Assembly (NCBI GenBank): GCA_035356615.1
Contig: DAOQSN010000011.1
Span: 57,349 to 121,348 of the forward strand
Reading direction: 5' to 3'
Source of the DNA: JAKQDH01 sp029558835
GTDB lineage: Bacteria > Planctomycetota > Phycisphaerae > UBA1845
DNA length: 64,000 bases
The notes under the pieces are model-generated. The model did not search any database. It was not told where the DNA came from and saw only the letters and a list, made by a program, of their open reading frames with translations. A program made the translations under genes and the position numbers. Shown here in pieces: positions 15,691 to 25,188 of the stretch (the first letter of the stretch is position 1; every line of letters starts with the position of its first letter).

Positions 15691-16901
15691 GCACCGCCCG
15701 GGAAGCGGCGGTACCCGCGCAGATCGATGCGTCGCCCGGCGCGGGCCCAGGCAACCTGCGCCTCGCTGGGCAGCACGCCGGCCGCGTAGCAGCGGCGCAG
15801 CACGTCGTCCAGACCCGCGACCCAGGTAAGGCGCTTGGGCGACTCGCCTTTCACGTGCACGAGTTCGCGCGGGAAGTCGACGGGGGCACCGGCCGAGTCC
15901 TGCGCCCCGTTGGCACACAGGGTCTGCGCGCGCGCCGCTTCCAGTCCGCAGGGAATCGTCCCCGCGCCGGCAAGGGCGGCCAGGCACGTCCACAACTTGG
16001 TGACCTGCGGCTCGTCATTGGGCCCGCCGTAGTGGCGGGTGGCCCCGTCGGAGAAACGGGCGACGATCGGACTGTGGCCGGTGGTGTACGTTACCGTGGC
16101 GTGTTCGAACTCAAAGCAGAACTCGGGGCCGCTGTCTTCGGGGACGGCGTGCGAACCGTAGAAGAGAATCTCCGCGCCACCGTCCGTATGGACGCGCAGG
16201 GCAGCGGTGTCAAAGTTCTCAATGTCGTTGGCCCGGTAGAGTTCGGCGATCAGGGCAACCGGTTGGGCACTGGCCTCGGTCCGCGGCCCCAGCAGATAGA
16301 GCATGTTGTGCAGGTCGTGCGCCATGGCGTTGTTTGCAGGACTGTCGAGGACCCACGCCCCGCGGGCGTCGCGCAGCCGGCCGGCCCAGGTGTTGCGGTG
16401 ATAGTAGACCTCATCCCGCGGCCACAAGCACAGACTGCGGAGTCGCCGGGGGGCGCCGAAATGCCCGGCGAGTATGTCCTGTTTGAGCCGCTGAATGGGC
16501 GTCGAGAACGACCACTGGTAGCCGATGGCCACGTGCTTGCCGGCCCGGTCGCGGGCGCGAATCATGCGGTTCACGTCCTGAACGGTGGCGGCAACCGGCT
16601 TCTCACACAGGACGTGACTGCCGTGCGCCAGGGCCAGGCAGGTCTGCGAACAGTGGCGGTGGATCGGCGACGATAGCACGGCCAGATCCGCGGTCGCGGC
16701 GCGGTAGAACTCCTGCAACGACCTGTAGATCGGCACGCCGCGGGCGTTCAGTTCAGCCAGCCGATTGCAGCGCCGGGGGGACGGATCGACACCGCCCGCC
16801 AGACGAAAACGCGCGTCGTCACGCTGCTCGAGCAGCGCCTTAAGATACTCTTGCCCGTAGCCGCCGAGGCCGGCCAGCACGATGGAAACCGCTTCAGGCA
16901 T
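15660..16901 (-). CDS. Gfo/Idh/MocA family oxidoreductase
   Basis: A 413-residue NAD(P)-dependent oxidoreductase of the Gfo/Idh/MocA family, which acts on sugars, inositols or glycosides. The Rossmann fold opens with VLAGLGGYGQEYL; VLCEKPVAATV carries the family's EKP motif with the conserved Lys, and IGYQWSFS with the later AHDLHNMLYL provides the His-containing active-site segment. Its ATG is inside the last codons of the GH38 gene (overlap 16,894-16,901), which implies translational coupling: alpha-mannosidase then dehydrogenase. Several family members also handle oxidised intermediates in glycoside cleavage. The tail overlaps the convergent lyase gene by 31 bases. Confidence 0.88.
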   Translation of the reverse strand: MPEAVSIVLAGLGGYGQEYLKALLEQRDDARFRLAGGVDPSPRRCNRLAELNARGVPIYRSLQEFYRAATADLAVLSSPIHRHCSQTCLALAHGSHVLCEKPVAATVQDVNRMIRARDRAGKHVAIGYQWSFSTPIQRLKQDILAGHFGAPRRLRSLCLWPRDEVYYHRNTWAGRLRDARGAWVLDSPANNAMAHDLHNMLYLLGPRTEASAQPVALIAELYRANDIENFDTAALRVHTDGGAEILFYGSHAVPEDSGPEFCFEFEHATVTYTTGHSPIVARFSDGATRHYGGPNDEPQVTKLWTCLAALAGAGTIPCGLEAARAQTLCANGAQDSAGAPVDFPRELVHVKGESPKRLTWVAGLDDVLRRCYAAGVLPSEAQVAWARAGRRIDLRGYRRFPGGAYGQRGAVSS

Positions 16902-19404
16902 GGGAGTGACGAGCCTCCGGCTTTTCCAGGAGATTGACCTCAGTCAGCGCCGCGGTCCTGCGGTTGACGCGCAAGGTCTTGATTTCAAACGGCGACAAGG
17001 ACACCGTCCGGCGCACTTTGGCGAACGGCAGCAGCACCCGCACGGTTCTAGCGTGGCCGGTGGGCTCGAACAGGCGGATGATCCAGTCCTGCCCGTCGGC
17101 CGCCTGCTTGATGGCCGTCACCTGGACGGCCTCATCGCTCACTACCACGCCCGCAGCCAACTTGCGCCCCTCGCCGGACGGTGACATACACAGCGCAAAC
17201 GGCTCCTCGTTACGAGCCAACGCCTCGCGGTCGATGTGCGTCAGCCGTTCCCCCGCGGGCCCGGCGTTGAGCCAGAACCTGAACACGTGCTCACCCTGGT
17301 CCATACGCGCCGTGTAGCGGTCTTGCGCCGTAATCGGTCGCCCGGGGCCCGTTGGGTGCCCGGCGTGGGCAGCCGCCCGCAGCAGAGACAGCCGCACTTC
17401 GCCCGGCGTCACGTCCAGGCCGTGGATGCGATCGTTGATGATCGTGAGGGCCCCGTCGGCTCGCCGCGACGTTACGGCCAGCCACTTCTGCATGACCTGC
17501 TCGTCGCCATTGTCGCGCAGCTCCTGCACGCCGTAGACGACTTGCGCACGATAGAGGGGGTCGGCAAGGAGCGTAGGCAAGGACAGCTTCAGCATCCTGT
17601 CCTTCTCATTCCAATGGACGCGCGTTTCGACTTCCATCTCGGTCCCCGCCTTCGGCAGCTTGTAGCGCTGGCAGATGCGCGAGTCGCCGAACTCCAGCAA
17701 CGCCTCGACGACGCTGCGCGCCGGCCCGTCCTCGATAACGCGCACACACGGTAACCGGACATCCGGTGTGCCGCTGAAGCCTGCGCCGCGCGGGCGCGAC
17801 ATCCGGCGGAACCGGCCGAGCACCGTGCGGAACCGGCGCCCGGTCATGCCCCACGGATCCGCGTTGTCCCGCACGACCAGCGGCTGAAACGCCCCCTGTG
17901 CCAGATAGTCCCGCCCGTGTACACAGTACCGGTCGAGCAGTCCGGTGCGGGCGCTGATAACAACGTCAAGGCACGTGGTCCGCAGCCGAAACGCGCCCCG
18001 GCGCTCCTTGAGTTGAAGAGCCGGTCGCCGAGGCAGCGGCACCAGTCGGCAATCGAAGCGATTCATGGTGCTCGGCGCCAGCACCCCCGGGAACACAACG
18101 CGCTTGCGATGGTCCTCGTTGATGTTGGCGTGCTCCTTCTCTGCCTGGGTGGGCAGCAGACGCGTGCCCTGACGCACCTGGGGCAGCATGAACCGGCCGG
18201 TCTGGTGCGGCCACGCTGCCTGCAACTCGCACTCGACGGTCGTGCTGACCGGGTAGGGGTGTGGATTATACACGAGGATGGGGAACTCACCCGTGCGTGC
18301 CCGCCGCTGGCCGGCGGCGAGCGTCAGGAACGCCCGCATCTTCAGCCGCGCGAGGATCTCCAGCCCGTGGTCCAGCCGCTGCACGACCGCGTCCTCCACC
18401 GGCGGAACCGAGCTGCCCGGCAGGGCGTCGTGAAACTCGCCCGCGAGCAGGTCGCGCGTGGCCTCCTCGAAGTCACCGCGCGGATAAGGCAACAGACCCT
18501 GCATGGCGGCAGTGGCAGTCATCTTCTCCGTCGCGTACAGTTCGTTTTCCAGCTTGCGGTGCTTCTGCTTGACCCGCGCCATGGATGTGTAGCAGCCCAC
18601 CGCCCACGGGTTCAGATCGCCCTCGTGACGGGGCAGGCGACCGCGGCCACGTTGGAGCTGGGCGAAGTAGGCCTCCGGTGTCGAATGGCGGATGTCCACG
18701 TCCCGCGTGGCGCGGATGAGGGCATTCAGCTCCCGGATGTCTCGGCGCGACGGTCCGCCGCCGTGGTTACCGACGCCCCACGGCACGATGCCGCAGGTCT
18801 CCGTGGGATGGGTTTGCAGCCACTGGGCAACCTTGCGGCGGGCACCGCCCGGCGCTGAGTTGTAGTGTGAATCCGCGAGGGTCGCGAGAATCTCCGAGCC
18901 GTCGTAGCCTCGCCATACAAACTGCGTCGCCGGCAACCCCACGTCAGCGCGGGACGGGCGGCAGAACAGATAGGAGTCATAACCGCTCTTGGCCAGAATC
19001 TGGACGAGCCCGCGGCTGTGTCCGAAGGAATCCAGATTGGCGGCCGTGGTGACGTTCACGCCAAACGTCCGGCGGAAATACCGCTTGCCGACCAGAATCT
19101 GACGGACAAACGACTCACCGCACGGCATGTTGCAGTCCGGCTGGACGTACCAACCGCCCATGAGGTGCCAGGCGCCAACCCGGACGAGTCGCCGAATCCG
19201 CCGGAAGAGGGCCGGGTCGTACTCGGCGATCCACTCATGGAACATCACTTCGTTGCGGTTGAAAACGAAGCCGGGGTACCGAGCGCACAGATCGACGACC
19301 GTGCGGGTGAGCGCCAGTGCCTCGCCCGCACCTTCCTGCCATTGCCAGAGCCAGGCCGGATCAACGTGCGAGTTGCAGAGCAGATGTACGGTCCTGCGGG
19401 TCAT
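16894..19404 (-). CDS. Glycoside hydrolase family 38 alpha-mannosidase
   Basis: An 836-residue zinc-dependent retaining alpha-mannosidase, GH38. The N-terminal zinc motif is HVDPAWLWQW (His13, Asp15), and the nucleophile motif NLDSFGHS gives Asp125. Another conserved stretch is GGWYVQPDCNMPCGES near residues 83-97. The central three-helix bundle and long beta-rich C-terminal half match the family's layout and length. No signal peptide is present, so it should act in the cytoplasm on imported mannosides. It overlaps the downstream Gfo/Idh/MocA gene by eight bases. The neighbouring UroD-like and six-hairpin genes on the same strand may belong to the same glycan pathway, separated by a family A repeat. 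Confidence 0.93.
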   Translation of the reverse strand: MTRRTVHLLCNSHVDPAWLWQWQEGAGEALALTRTVVDLCARYPGFVFNRNEVMFHEWIAEYDPALFRRIRRLVRVGAWHLMGGWYVQPDCNMPCGESFVRQILVGKRYFRRTFGVNVTTAANLDSFGHSRGLVQILAKSGYDSYLFCRPSRADVGLPATQFVWRGYDGSEILATLADSHYNSAPGGARRKVAQWLQTHPTETCGIVPWGVGNHGGGPSRRDIRELNALIRATRDVDIRHSTPEAYFAQLQRGRGRLPRHEGDLNPWAVGCYTSMARVKQKHRKLENELYATEKMTATAAMQGLLPYPRGDFEEATRDLLAGEFHDALPGSSVPPVEDAVVQRLDHGLEILARLKMRAFLTLAAGQRRARTGEFPILVYNPHPYPVSTTVECELQAAWPHQTGRFMLPQVRQGTRLLPTQAEKEHANINEDHRKRVVFPGVLAPSTMNRFDCRLVPLPRRPALQLKERRGAFRLRTTCLDVVISARTGLLDRYCVHGRDYLAQGAFQPLVVRDNADPWGMTGRRFRTVLGRFRRMSRPRGAGFSGTPDVRLPCVRVIEDGPARSVVEALLEFGDSRICQRYKLPKAGTEMEVETRVHWNEKDRMLKLSLPTLLADPLYRAQVVYGVQELRDNGDEQVMQKWLAVTSRRADGALTIINDRIHGLDVTPGEVRLSLLRAAAHAGHPTGPGRPITAQDRYTARMDQGEHVFRFWLNAGPAGERLTHIDREALARNEEPFALCMSPSGEGRKLAAGVVVSDEAVQVTAIKQAADGQDWIIRLFEPTGHARTVRVLLPFAKVRRTVSLSPFEIKTLRVNRRTAALTEVNLLEKPEARHSHA

Positions 19405-19491
19405 TCTCCATTCTCCGGGGCCTGAACGGTCGCCGGCGCTTCGGCGACCATCCCTAGCTGATTAGAACCACGCGACGGGGAAGCCGGTAGG

Positions 19492-19585
19492 GTGCCATGC
19501 CCAAGCCGAAGGCGCCGGCACGCTGTAGCGAAAGCCGGCCCTTGTTGCGGCAAGTGCATGGCGGCGCTGGGCTTGGCTATGCCAC
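19492..19585. repeat. Family A palindromic repeat, copy 4
   Basis: A 94-nt copy: gtgccatgcccaagccg, then aaggcgccggcacgct, a variable centre, gcatggcggcgctgggctt and ggctatgccac. It carries three or four substitutions relative to copies 2 and 3. It lies in the gap between the GH38 start and the end of the UroD-like gene. Confidence 0.8.
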
Positions 19586-19623
19586 CCTTGTCTGGCCGAC
19601 AGTTCCCCATTCGTTGGAGCCAC

Positions 19624-20763
19624 TCAGTATGCGCACAATCTATGGTACTCGTCCAGCATTGCCATGTAGTTCTCATACCGGGTGCCCACCGCAATCGAGT
19701 GGCTCGCGCCCAGGATGAACCGCCCGCCGGGTTTGGCACATGCCATCGCGTGCCGCACGTCCGCGCGCACGTCCGCCGGACTGCCGGCGATCAGGTGTTC
19801 GAGGGCGACGCCGCCCCACAGGGTCATGCGCCCGCCCAGCTCGCGCTTCAACGCCGCCAGGTCCATCCCGGCGCTGGCCTGGATGGACTGATAGGCATCA
19901 TACCCGATCTCCAGAAACAGCTCCTGCAGCGCTCGGATGTTGCCGCAGCAGTGCTTGAGCACCCGCTTGCCGAACCGCTCGCACAAACGCACGACGCGCT
20001 GCCGGTTGGCCGCCAGGAAGAACTTGCGGAACACCGTCGGGCTGATGAACGGGCCGGCGTTGTACGCAAAATCCTGGTCCCACAAGACACCGTCGCTGTC
20101 GGGGTGGATCAGGCACTCGTCCGCCAGGTTCTGCTCCTCGAGCAGCCGGTGCGTGGCCGCACGCACCACCTCTGGTTGGCGCTGCAAGACCCGGCAGCCG
20201 CGCGCCAGACCACCCAGCAGCACAATGCCCACTTCACCGCCCGACGGTCCACAGATGAACTTGTCGTTCTTGAAGCGTTGGACGACGGCATCCAGAATGC
20301 GCCAGGAGCGCTCCTCACGGACCGGCGGCTGTGGCGGGCTGGCAAAATCCTCCCCGCTGTAGGTCTGGGCATCCGCCACCGGATCGTGGATGCACGTGAT
20401 GTCCTGCGATGCCGCCGAGTAGCGATACACCCGGCCGTACTTGTCCTCCCAGGTGTCGGCGCTCGTGCGGCGCGGGGGCTGATCATCAGTCTCCGGCGGG
20501 ATGCGCCACGTGGCGGCCGGGAACGTCACGATGTCCAGATCGAGCTTCTCGTGCAGCTCGATGTGGTCCTTAAGATAGCTCTCGGCCACCTCGGCGTGGC
20601 GCCCCTCCCAGAAAGCGATCTGTGACTTGGCCTTCGCGCGGAGGTACGTTTCGCGGCCCAGCAGACGCTCTACGGTGTCGAAGTCCACCGCGAACTCACC
20701 GATGGGCACGCGATCGGGTTCCACGCCGGCCAGGGTAGCTAGCACGCGCTGCTTGGAGTTCAT
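19624..20763 (-). CDS. Uroporphyrinogen decarboxylase (UroD)-superfamily protein, second paralogue
   Basis: A 379-residue UroD-like TIM-barrel protein. The N-terminus KQRVLATLAGVEPDRVPIGE is typical of the uncharacterised UroD-family proteins of planctomycete sugar clusters. VLKHCCGNIRALQELFLEIG offers His/Cys candidates for a zinc site as in corrinoid methyltransferases, and RMTLWGGVALEHLI follows. Its ATG overlaps the stop of the upstream six-hairpin glycosidase gene by four bases, so the two are probably co-translated. It is clearly diverged from the UroD-like protein at 8,768-9,775 (different length and N-terminus), so this window has two lineages of the family, each paired with carbohydrate genes. 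The reaction is unknown. Confidence 0.75.
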   Translation of the reverse strand: MNSKQRVLATLAGVEPDRVPIGEFAVDFDTVERLLGRETYLRAKAKSQIAFWEGRHAEVAESYLKDHIELHEKLDLDIVTFPAATWRIPPETDDQPPRRTSADTWEDKYGRVYRYSAASQDITCIHDPVADAQTYSGEDFASPPQPPVREERSWRILDAVVQRFKNDKFICGPSGGEVGIVLLGGLARGCRVLQRQPEVVRAATHRLLEEQNLADECLIHPDSDGVLWDQDFAYNAGPFISPTVFRKFFLAANRQRVVRLCERFGKRVLKHCCGNIRALQELFLEIGYDAYQSIQASAGMDLAALKRELGGRMTLWGGVALEHLIAGSPADVRADVRHAMACAKPGGRFILGASHSIAVGTRYENYMAMLDEYHRLCAY

Positions 20764-22787
20764 GCCGGCGCCACTACCTGCACCTCCAGATTCGCAGTCG
20801 GCATCGGCAGGCGAATGCCGGCGAGGTTGTAGGGATGGGATTCACCGGCGACGACAATCTGCGCCGGCTCGCTCCGGTCCGCCCGACGCACGGCGATGCG
20901 GAGCGCGTGCCCCCGCAGGCACAGCCGGGCCTCCACGCGGTCCAGGCCGGCGAGCAGCCGCGGCCGTAGCAGCAACTCAGTACAGCCCGGCCGCACGCCC
21001 AGCAGGTGATGGATGAAGAAGCACGCGATCTCCGCCCACGTCCACGGGATGACGCCGATCTGCGGGCACGGCGGGACCGGCCGCGGGCCGTAGAACTCGA
21101 ACCATGCCCCCGCCCGGCCGCCGGGCACGCTGCGCAGCCAGTTGAGAATCCGCCAAACCTTGTCGTCTTCACCGGCCTCGAAGTACGCCCGGGCGACGAA
21201 CAGCGACGCGAACGGCCAGGGACCCGGCGAGTCCGGCTCGGAGCTGACATGGTACCGGCCGTAGCCGCCGTGATCCCAGCGCTGGTTCCAGAGTCGCTCA
21301 ACGTCCGCCAGGGTGTTGCGTGCCAGTTCGCCGCGCGGATCGACGAACTCCAGCACGATCGGGAGCACCGCGGACGTATCCGGGTCCAGGTAGTGCGGCC
21401 CGGCGTCCGCCAAAGGCACACCGGGCGGCAGGCCCGCTTCCGCGACCGGCGTGATCGTCTCCTGCACGGCTCCGCTCACGTCGCGCCGCTTGATGAAACG
21501 CCCCCGCTCCACCTGACTGTAGCGCGCGTTACCCAGCATGGCCCCACGAATGCGCTGCGACTCCTGCGTCCAGCGCGCGGCCTGCTCCTGCTGCCCAACC
21601 AGGCCGGCGAGTCGCGCGGCGCTGTCCAGGCCGACGGCCACGTAGAGCTGGTGAGTCAACTCCATGCCGTCCTGGATGCCGTGCACGTCGTGCCGTTCCC
21701 AGTACTCGCGCCGGTTGTGCAGCAGGCCCGACGGTCCGTGGCGGAACTGCGCCCGCAGCGGGAACTCCGCCAGCGCCACGATCCGCGGCCAATGGCGCCG
21801 CAGCATCTCCGCGTCGCCGGTCCAATTGACATAGGTCTCCAGCGCCGTCATCAGGTAGCCGTTCTGATCCAGCTCGACGTCGGCCGGTTCGCGCCGCCGG
21901 CCGGAGTCCACACAGCCGCCCTCGTCGCTGACGAACTCCGTCAGCAGACGAGCGAGCATGGTTCGAGCGCTGTCGAAGGCCCCGAGGCAGACCAGCGCGC
22001 TCGCCGCACAGGCCTGGTCACGCACCCACTCGAGGTTGTACTGCCAGATGCCGCCGTCCATCATGCCGGTGGCCGTCACCGCCGCCGGCAGTTGGTTGCG
22101 GGCGGCGCGGAACAGGTGCTCCAGCGTCGGCGACGAGCACGTCAATGCGCCCAAGCCGGCCCAGTAGCGGGCAGCGTCGGCGTCAGCGGGCGTGGCGGCC
22201 AACCACTCCACCACTACTCGCCGGTCTTTGCGCTTGCCCTGCAACTCATAGGACAGGGTCGCCTCCGTCGGGGCATCTCCCGTGAGCTCGATCGGCTGCT
22301 CCAGCGGCGCGTGTTCCGCGCCGGTGCACAACACCGCGCGCAGGTTTCCCGGTGATGACTTGCGGACCCGGATGATACGCCTCAGACACGGCGACCGCCG
22401 GTCGTGGCAGTAGAAGACCTCCACAACGCGCAGGTCGCCATCCTGCCAGGTGACCTGCACCGCGGGCACGCCGCCGACGTCCGTCCACTGGGCGTCCACT
22501 GCGGCCGGCCGTGGCGCGAACACGTGAGTGCCGGCGCGGATGGTAACGACCGTGGGGGCCAGGCCGTGGTGTGGATCGAACGTCAGCGCTGCCCGCTTGG
22601 GCCCCAGCCGGTCAGGGTGCAGAACCAGCAGCCCCACCGGCGTCCCCTCTCCGGAGGTGCATACCTGGACGCCCGCCTGGATCAGGCCGTTGCCGAGGAA
22701 GAAATACTCCACGCCGGCCAATGTCGTCCTGGCGTCCGGCGGTCCCTGCTGAGGGTCATCCTTATAGATGTGCTCAGCGACATCCAT
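20760..22787 (-). CDS. Six-hairpin (alpha/alpha)6 glycosidase-like protein
   Basis: A 675-residue protein with a beta-sandwich N-terminal half and a helical C-terminal half typical of six-hairpin glycosidases (GH15/GH63/GH94/GH78-type clans). The stretch WQYNLEWVRDQACAASALV resembles the WxRD motif of these enzymes, and VELDQNGYLMTALETYVNW, YWERHDVHGIQDGMEL and GVIPWTWAEIACFFIHHLLG supply further acidic and aromatic residues suited to a sugar-binding cleft. There is no signal peptide. GAGGTG precedes the ATG by six bases. The exact GH family cannot be fixed by eye. It overlaps the UroD-like gene by four bases. Confidence 0.65.
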   Translation of the reverse strand: MDVAEHIYKDDPQQGPPDARTTLAGVEYFFLGNGLIQAGVQVCTSGEGTPVGLLVLHPDRLGPKRAALTFDPHHGLAPTVVTIRAGTHVFAPRPAAVDAQWTDVGGVPAVQVTWQDGDLRVVEVFYCHDRRSPCLRRIIRVRKSSPGNLRAVLCTGAEHAPLEQPIELTGDAPTEATLSYELQGKRKDRRVVVEWLAATPADADAARYWAGLGALTCSSPTLEHLFRAARNQLPAAVTATGMMDGGIWQYNLEWVRDQACAASALVCLGAFDSARTMLARLLTEFVSDEGGCVDSGRRREPADVELDQNGYLMTALETYVNWTGDAEMLRRHWPRIVALAEFPLRAQFRHGPSGLLHNRREYWERHDVHGIQDGMELTHQLYVAVGLDSAARLAGLVGQQEQAARWTQESQRIRGAMLGNARYSQVERGRFIKRRDVSGAVQETITPVAEAGLPPGVPLADAGPHYLDPDTSAVLPIVLEFVDPRGELARNTLADVERLWNQRWDHGGYGRYHVSSEPDSPGPWPFASLFVARAYFEAGEDDKVWRILNWLRSVPGGRAGAWFEFYGPRPVPPCPQIGVIPWTWAEIACFFIHHLLGVRPGCTELLLRPRLLAGLDRVEARLCLRGHALRIAVRRADRSEPAQIVVAGESHPYNLAGIRLPMPTANLEVQVVAPA

Positions 22788-22834
22788 CGATTACACCTCA
22801 CGCGAGCTTGGTAGCAGCGTCGGCGGCGGGAGCA

Positions 22835-23320
22835 CTACTCCACGTAGGTGATGCAGTCGACTTCCAGCTTGGCGCCGGGCACCACCAGTTCCTTCACCAC
22901 GACACTTGAACGTGCAGGGGGATCCTTGGGGAAGTACTCGGCATACAGCTTGTTGAACGCGGCGAAGTCGGATGCTTCCGTGATGTACACCGTGCACTTG
23001 AGAACCTTGTCCAGGCTGGAGCCCGCGGCCTCCACTGAGGCCTTCAGGTTCTCGAGCACCTGACGACACTGCGGCTCGAACTCGCCGGCCACCAGGTCGC
23101 GCGTGCCGGGCCGCTGCCCGACCACACCGGCCACGAAGACCAGCCGATCCAGCCGCACTGCCCGCGAGAACGTCGGGTAGGGGCTACCGGGAATGACCTG
23201 CCGGCCCGGGACCGGTGCCGCCGGTAGCGTGGCCCCCTCCCCCGCCAAGCTCACCCCCGCGCCCGCTGCGAGAACCGTACTGACCGCGCCGACGAAGTCG
23301 CGTCGTGATGGCTGCGTCAT
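22835..23320 (-). CDS. Exported RidA-family protein with Tat signal
   Basis: RidA/YjgF/UK114 family protein, 161 residues. The mature domain includes VFVAGVVGQRPGTRDLV, ENLKASVEAAGSSLDKVLKC, TVYITEASDFAAFNKLY and PPARSSVVVKELVVPGAKLE; the Arg in PARS corresponds to the conserved substrate-binding Arg of imine deaminases. The N-terminus QPSRRDFVGAVSTVLAAGAG is a twin-arginine signal, so export is predicted, whereas classical RidA is cytosolic. The start at 23,320 is chosen because AGGAG lies six bases upstream; an in-frame ATG at 23,350 is less likely. It lies downstream of the cupin gene and before the six-hairpin gene on the same strand. Confidence 0.85.
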   Translation of the reverse strand: MTQPSRRDFVGAVSTVLAAGAGVSLAGEGATLPAAPVPGRQVIPGSPYPTFSRAVRLDRLVFVAGVVGQRPGTRDLVAGEFEPQCRQVLENLKASVEAAGSSLDKVLKCTVYITEASDFAAFNKLYAEYFPKDPPARSSVVVKELVVPGAKLEVDCITYVE

Positions 23321-23536
23321 AGCCAACTCCTGTACCTGCCATCGGTTCATGTTCAGGTGGGCATTGTAGCTGCGCAGATACGGGAGTGGAAGCGGTTCTG
23401 GCTCCGGCCCTGCCGCACGATGGAGCGGGTTCTGTGCAGCATGAGGGTGCTGCTCACTGCGGCGGTGTCGCCGGGCCTCACCGCCTCTGTGGTGGGAGCG
23501 TCGGACGGGCTGCCGGCGGCATCGGCACCGCCACGC

Positions 23537-23872
23537 CTACTTGGGCCGGAACCGTTGCACGTCGGCGTACACGTCGATCGCCAGCGTGCGGCGCCGGAAT
23601 CTCGCGCTGTGCACGGCGCCGGCGGGGATGTGGTAGGCATCGCCACGCGTCAGGCGCTGCGTCCGGCCCTCGATGGTGAGTTCCATTTCGCCTTCGATCA
23701 CCACGCCCCACTGCTCGCCATGACTGTGCGGGGCAACATCGCCAATGGCATCGATGTCGAAGAAGGCTGCCTGTCGCTCGGTGCCTTGGAGAATCCAGGC
23801 CCGCAACCCGCTGAACGGCAGGTCAGCTTCCGGCAGATCCGTGATCAGAGACGGAAACGAAGCTGCGGCCAT
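23537..23872 (-). CDS. Small cupin-domain protein
   Basis: A 111-residue single-domain cupin. Motif 1 is seen as APHSHGEQWGVVIEGEMEL, with two His and a Glu placed for metal binding, and motif 2 as GDAYHIPAGAVHSARF. The start ATG at 23,872 has GAGGAG eight bases upstream; the longer upstream frame has no good start signal. It lies just downstream of the kinase gene on the same strand, with 68 bases between. It could be a sugar isomerase, dioxygenase or ligand-binding regulator; nothing decides between these. Confidence 0.75.
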   Translation of the reverse strand: MAAASFPSLITDLPEADLPFSGLRAWILQGTERQAAFFDIDAIGDVAPHSHGEQWGVVIEGEMELTIEGRTQRLTRGDAYHIPAGAVHSARFRRRTLAIDVYADVQRFRPK

Positions 23873-23940
23873 ACACCCATCTCCTCGATAGTAAGCCCAA
23901 CGGACCGGCAGGCAGGCGCCCGCCCGCACGGGCATCGTCC

Positions 23941-25188
23941 TTAACCGTCGCCTGGACGCGGAGCAGAACCAGGCTCCGGGCGGTCCCCGGGCGGGGGCAG
24001 AAGCGGCGGCGCGCTGCCCGGCGGCGGCCGGCTCAGCGGGAGCCTGATGGTCTCCTCCGGCGGGCGGGGCGTGGGAGTGTCCGAAGTGCCACGCTCCTGA
24101 CGCTTCCTCTCCGCGATCTCCGAGATGCGGTCGAAGTAAGAGCAACTCGGCGTACGCTCGCCGGGCCGCTCCGCCGGCAGCCCGGCGCAGGCGGCCAGCG
24201 TGCGCGTCACCAGAACTTGCAGCTCCGTCTGCCCTTCGCGCAGCACGTCCGCCCTCGCCCCGCTGCCCGCCAGCGCCCGTTGCAGGTGCCGCGCGGACTT
24301 GTGCCGAAAGATGTCCTGCTTGTGCGTCGCCCGTTCGATGATCTCCACCACGTCATCACCGACCCGGGCCCGCAGCTTCTCCACCGGTAGCGGAGCAGAG
24401 CGGTGCTGTTCGGCCAGACGCTCGCGGCCGCCGACGTACGGCGGCTCGCCCGCCAGCAACTCAAACAGCAGAATCCCCAGCGCGTATACGTCCGTCTGCG
24501 GCAGCATGCGCCCGTCGAACGCCTCGGGGGCCATGTACGTCGGCGTCCCCGCCAGGGCAAACGTCCCCGCGCTACGCCGCCGCAACACCGCCAGCCCGAA
24601 GTCCGTCACGAACGGCCGCCCCCCACGGTCGAAGATCACGTTCGCCGGCTTCAGGTCGCGGTGGACAAACCCCTCCTCATGCAGGGCGGCCGTCGCGCCC
24701 GCGACATCGCACACCACCTTGACGGCCGCGGCCGGCGACAGCGGACCGCTGTGCCGACAGATCAACCGCAACGACGGCCCGTCGATGTAGTCCATCACCA
24801 GGTACGGCAGGTTCTCCACCAGCCCGGCCAGGTGCACCGCGACAATGTTCGGGTGCCGCACGGCCGCCTCCGCCTGGGCGCCCACCAGGAACTGCTCAAA
24901 ATGCGGGTCACCCTCGGCCGGCGCCGCCCCCAGCAGGAACTTGATCGCCACCCGTCGGCGCAGCACCGTGTCCCACCCGGCATGCACAACGCCCATGCCG
25001 CCCCGCCCGATCTCCTCTTCCACCCGCAGATGCCCAAGCTGCCGCGGGATCGTTTTCTCCAGCGGCGCCGCCTCCGCCTCCCCGGACCAGGTAAGCGTCA
25101 CGTCGCCGACGCCCGAGGACTCGCCGCCGCTTCGCAGCGCCTCGTCCCCGTCAGGGTCGGGCCCGGATTGGAGAGGAGTGTCCGCCAT
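23941..25188 (-). CDS. Ser/Thr protein kinase (Hanks type), soluble
   Basis: A 415-residue Hanks-type kinase. The glycine loop GRGGMGVV is at residues 61-68, catalytic Lys83 in VAIKFLL, the HRDLKPAN loop at 176-183, DFG at 196-198 and APE at 220-222, so all key residues are intact. The N-terminal 50 residues are acidic and disordered. No transmembrane helix is visible, and the C-terminus is a Pro-rich tail (PPPGSAPPLLPPPGDRP). The chosen ATG is 25,188; an in-frame GTG at 25,200 is possible. It is divergently oriented from hutI across a 480-base gap containing a family A repeat. Targets are unknown; such kinases are abundant in planctomycetes. Confidence 0.9.
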   Translation of the reverse strand: MADTPLQSGPDPDGDEALRSGGESSGVGDVTLTWSGEAEAAPLEKTIPRQLGHLRVEEEIGRGGMGVVHAGWDTVLRRRVAIKFLLGAAPAEGDPHFEQFLVGAQAEAAVRHPNIVAVHLAGLVENLPYLVMDYIDGPSLRLICRHSGPLSPAAAVKVVCDVAGATAALHEEGFVHRDLKPANVIFDRGGRPFVTDFGLAVLRRRSAGTFALAGTPTYMAPEAFDGRMLPQTDVYALGILLFELLAGEPPYVGGRERLAEQHRSAPLPVEKLRARVGDDVVEIIERATHKQDIFRHKSARHLQRALAGSGARADVLREGQTELQVLVTRTLAACAGLPAERPGERTPSCSYFDRISEIAERKRQERGTSDTPTPRPPEETIRLPLSRPPPGSAPPLLPPPGDRPEPGSAPRPGDG

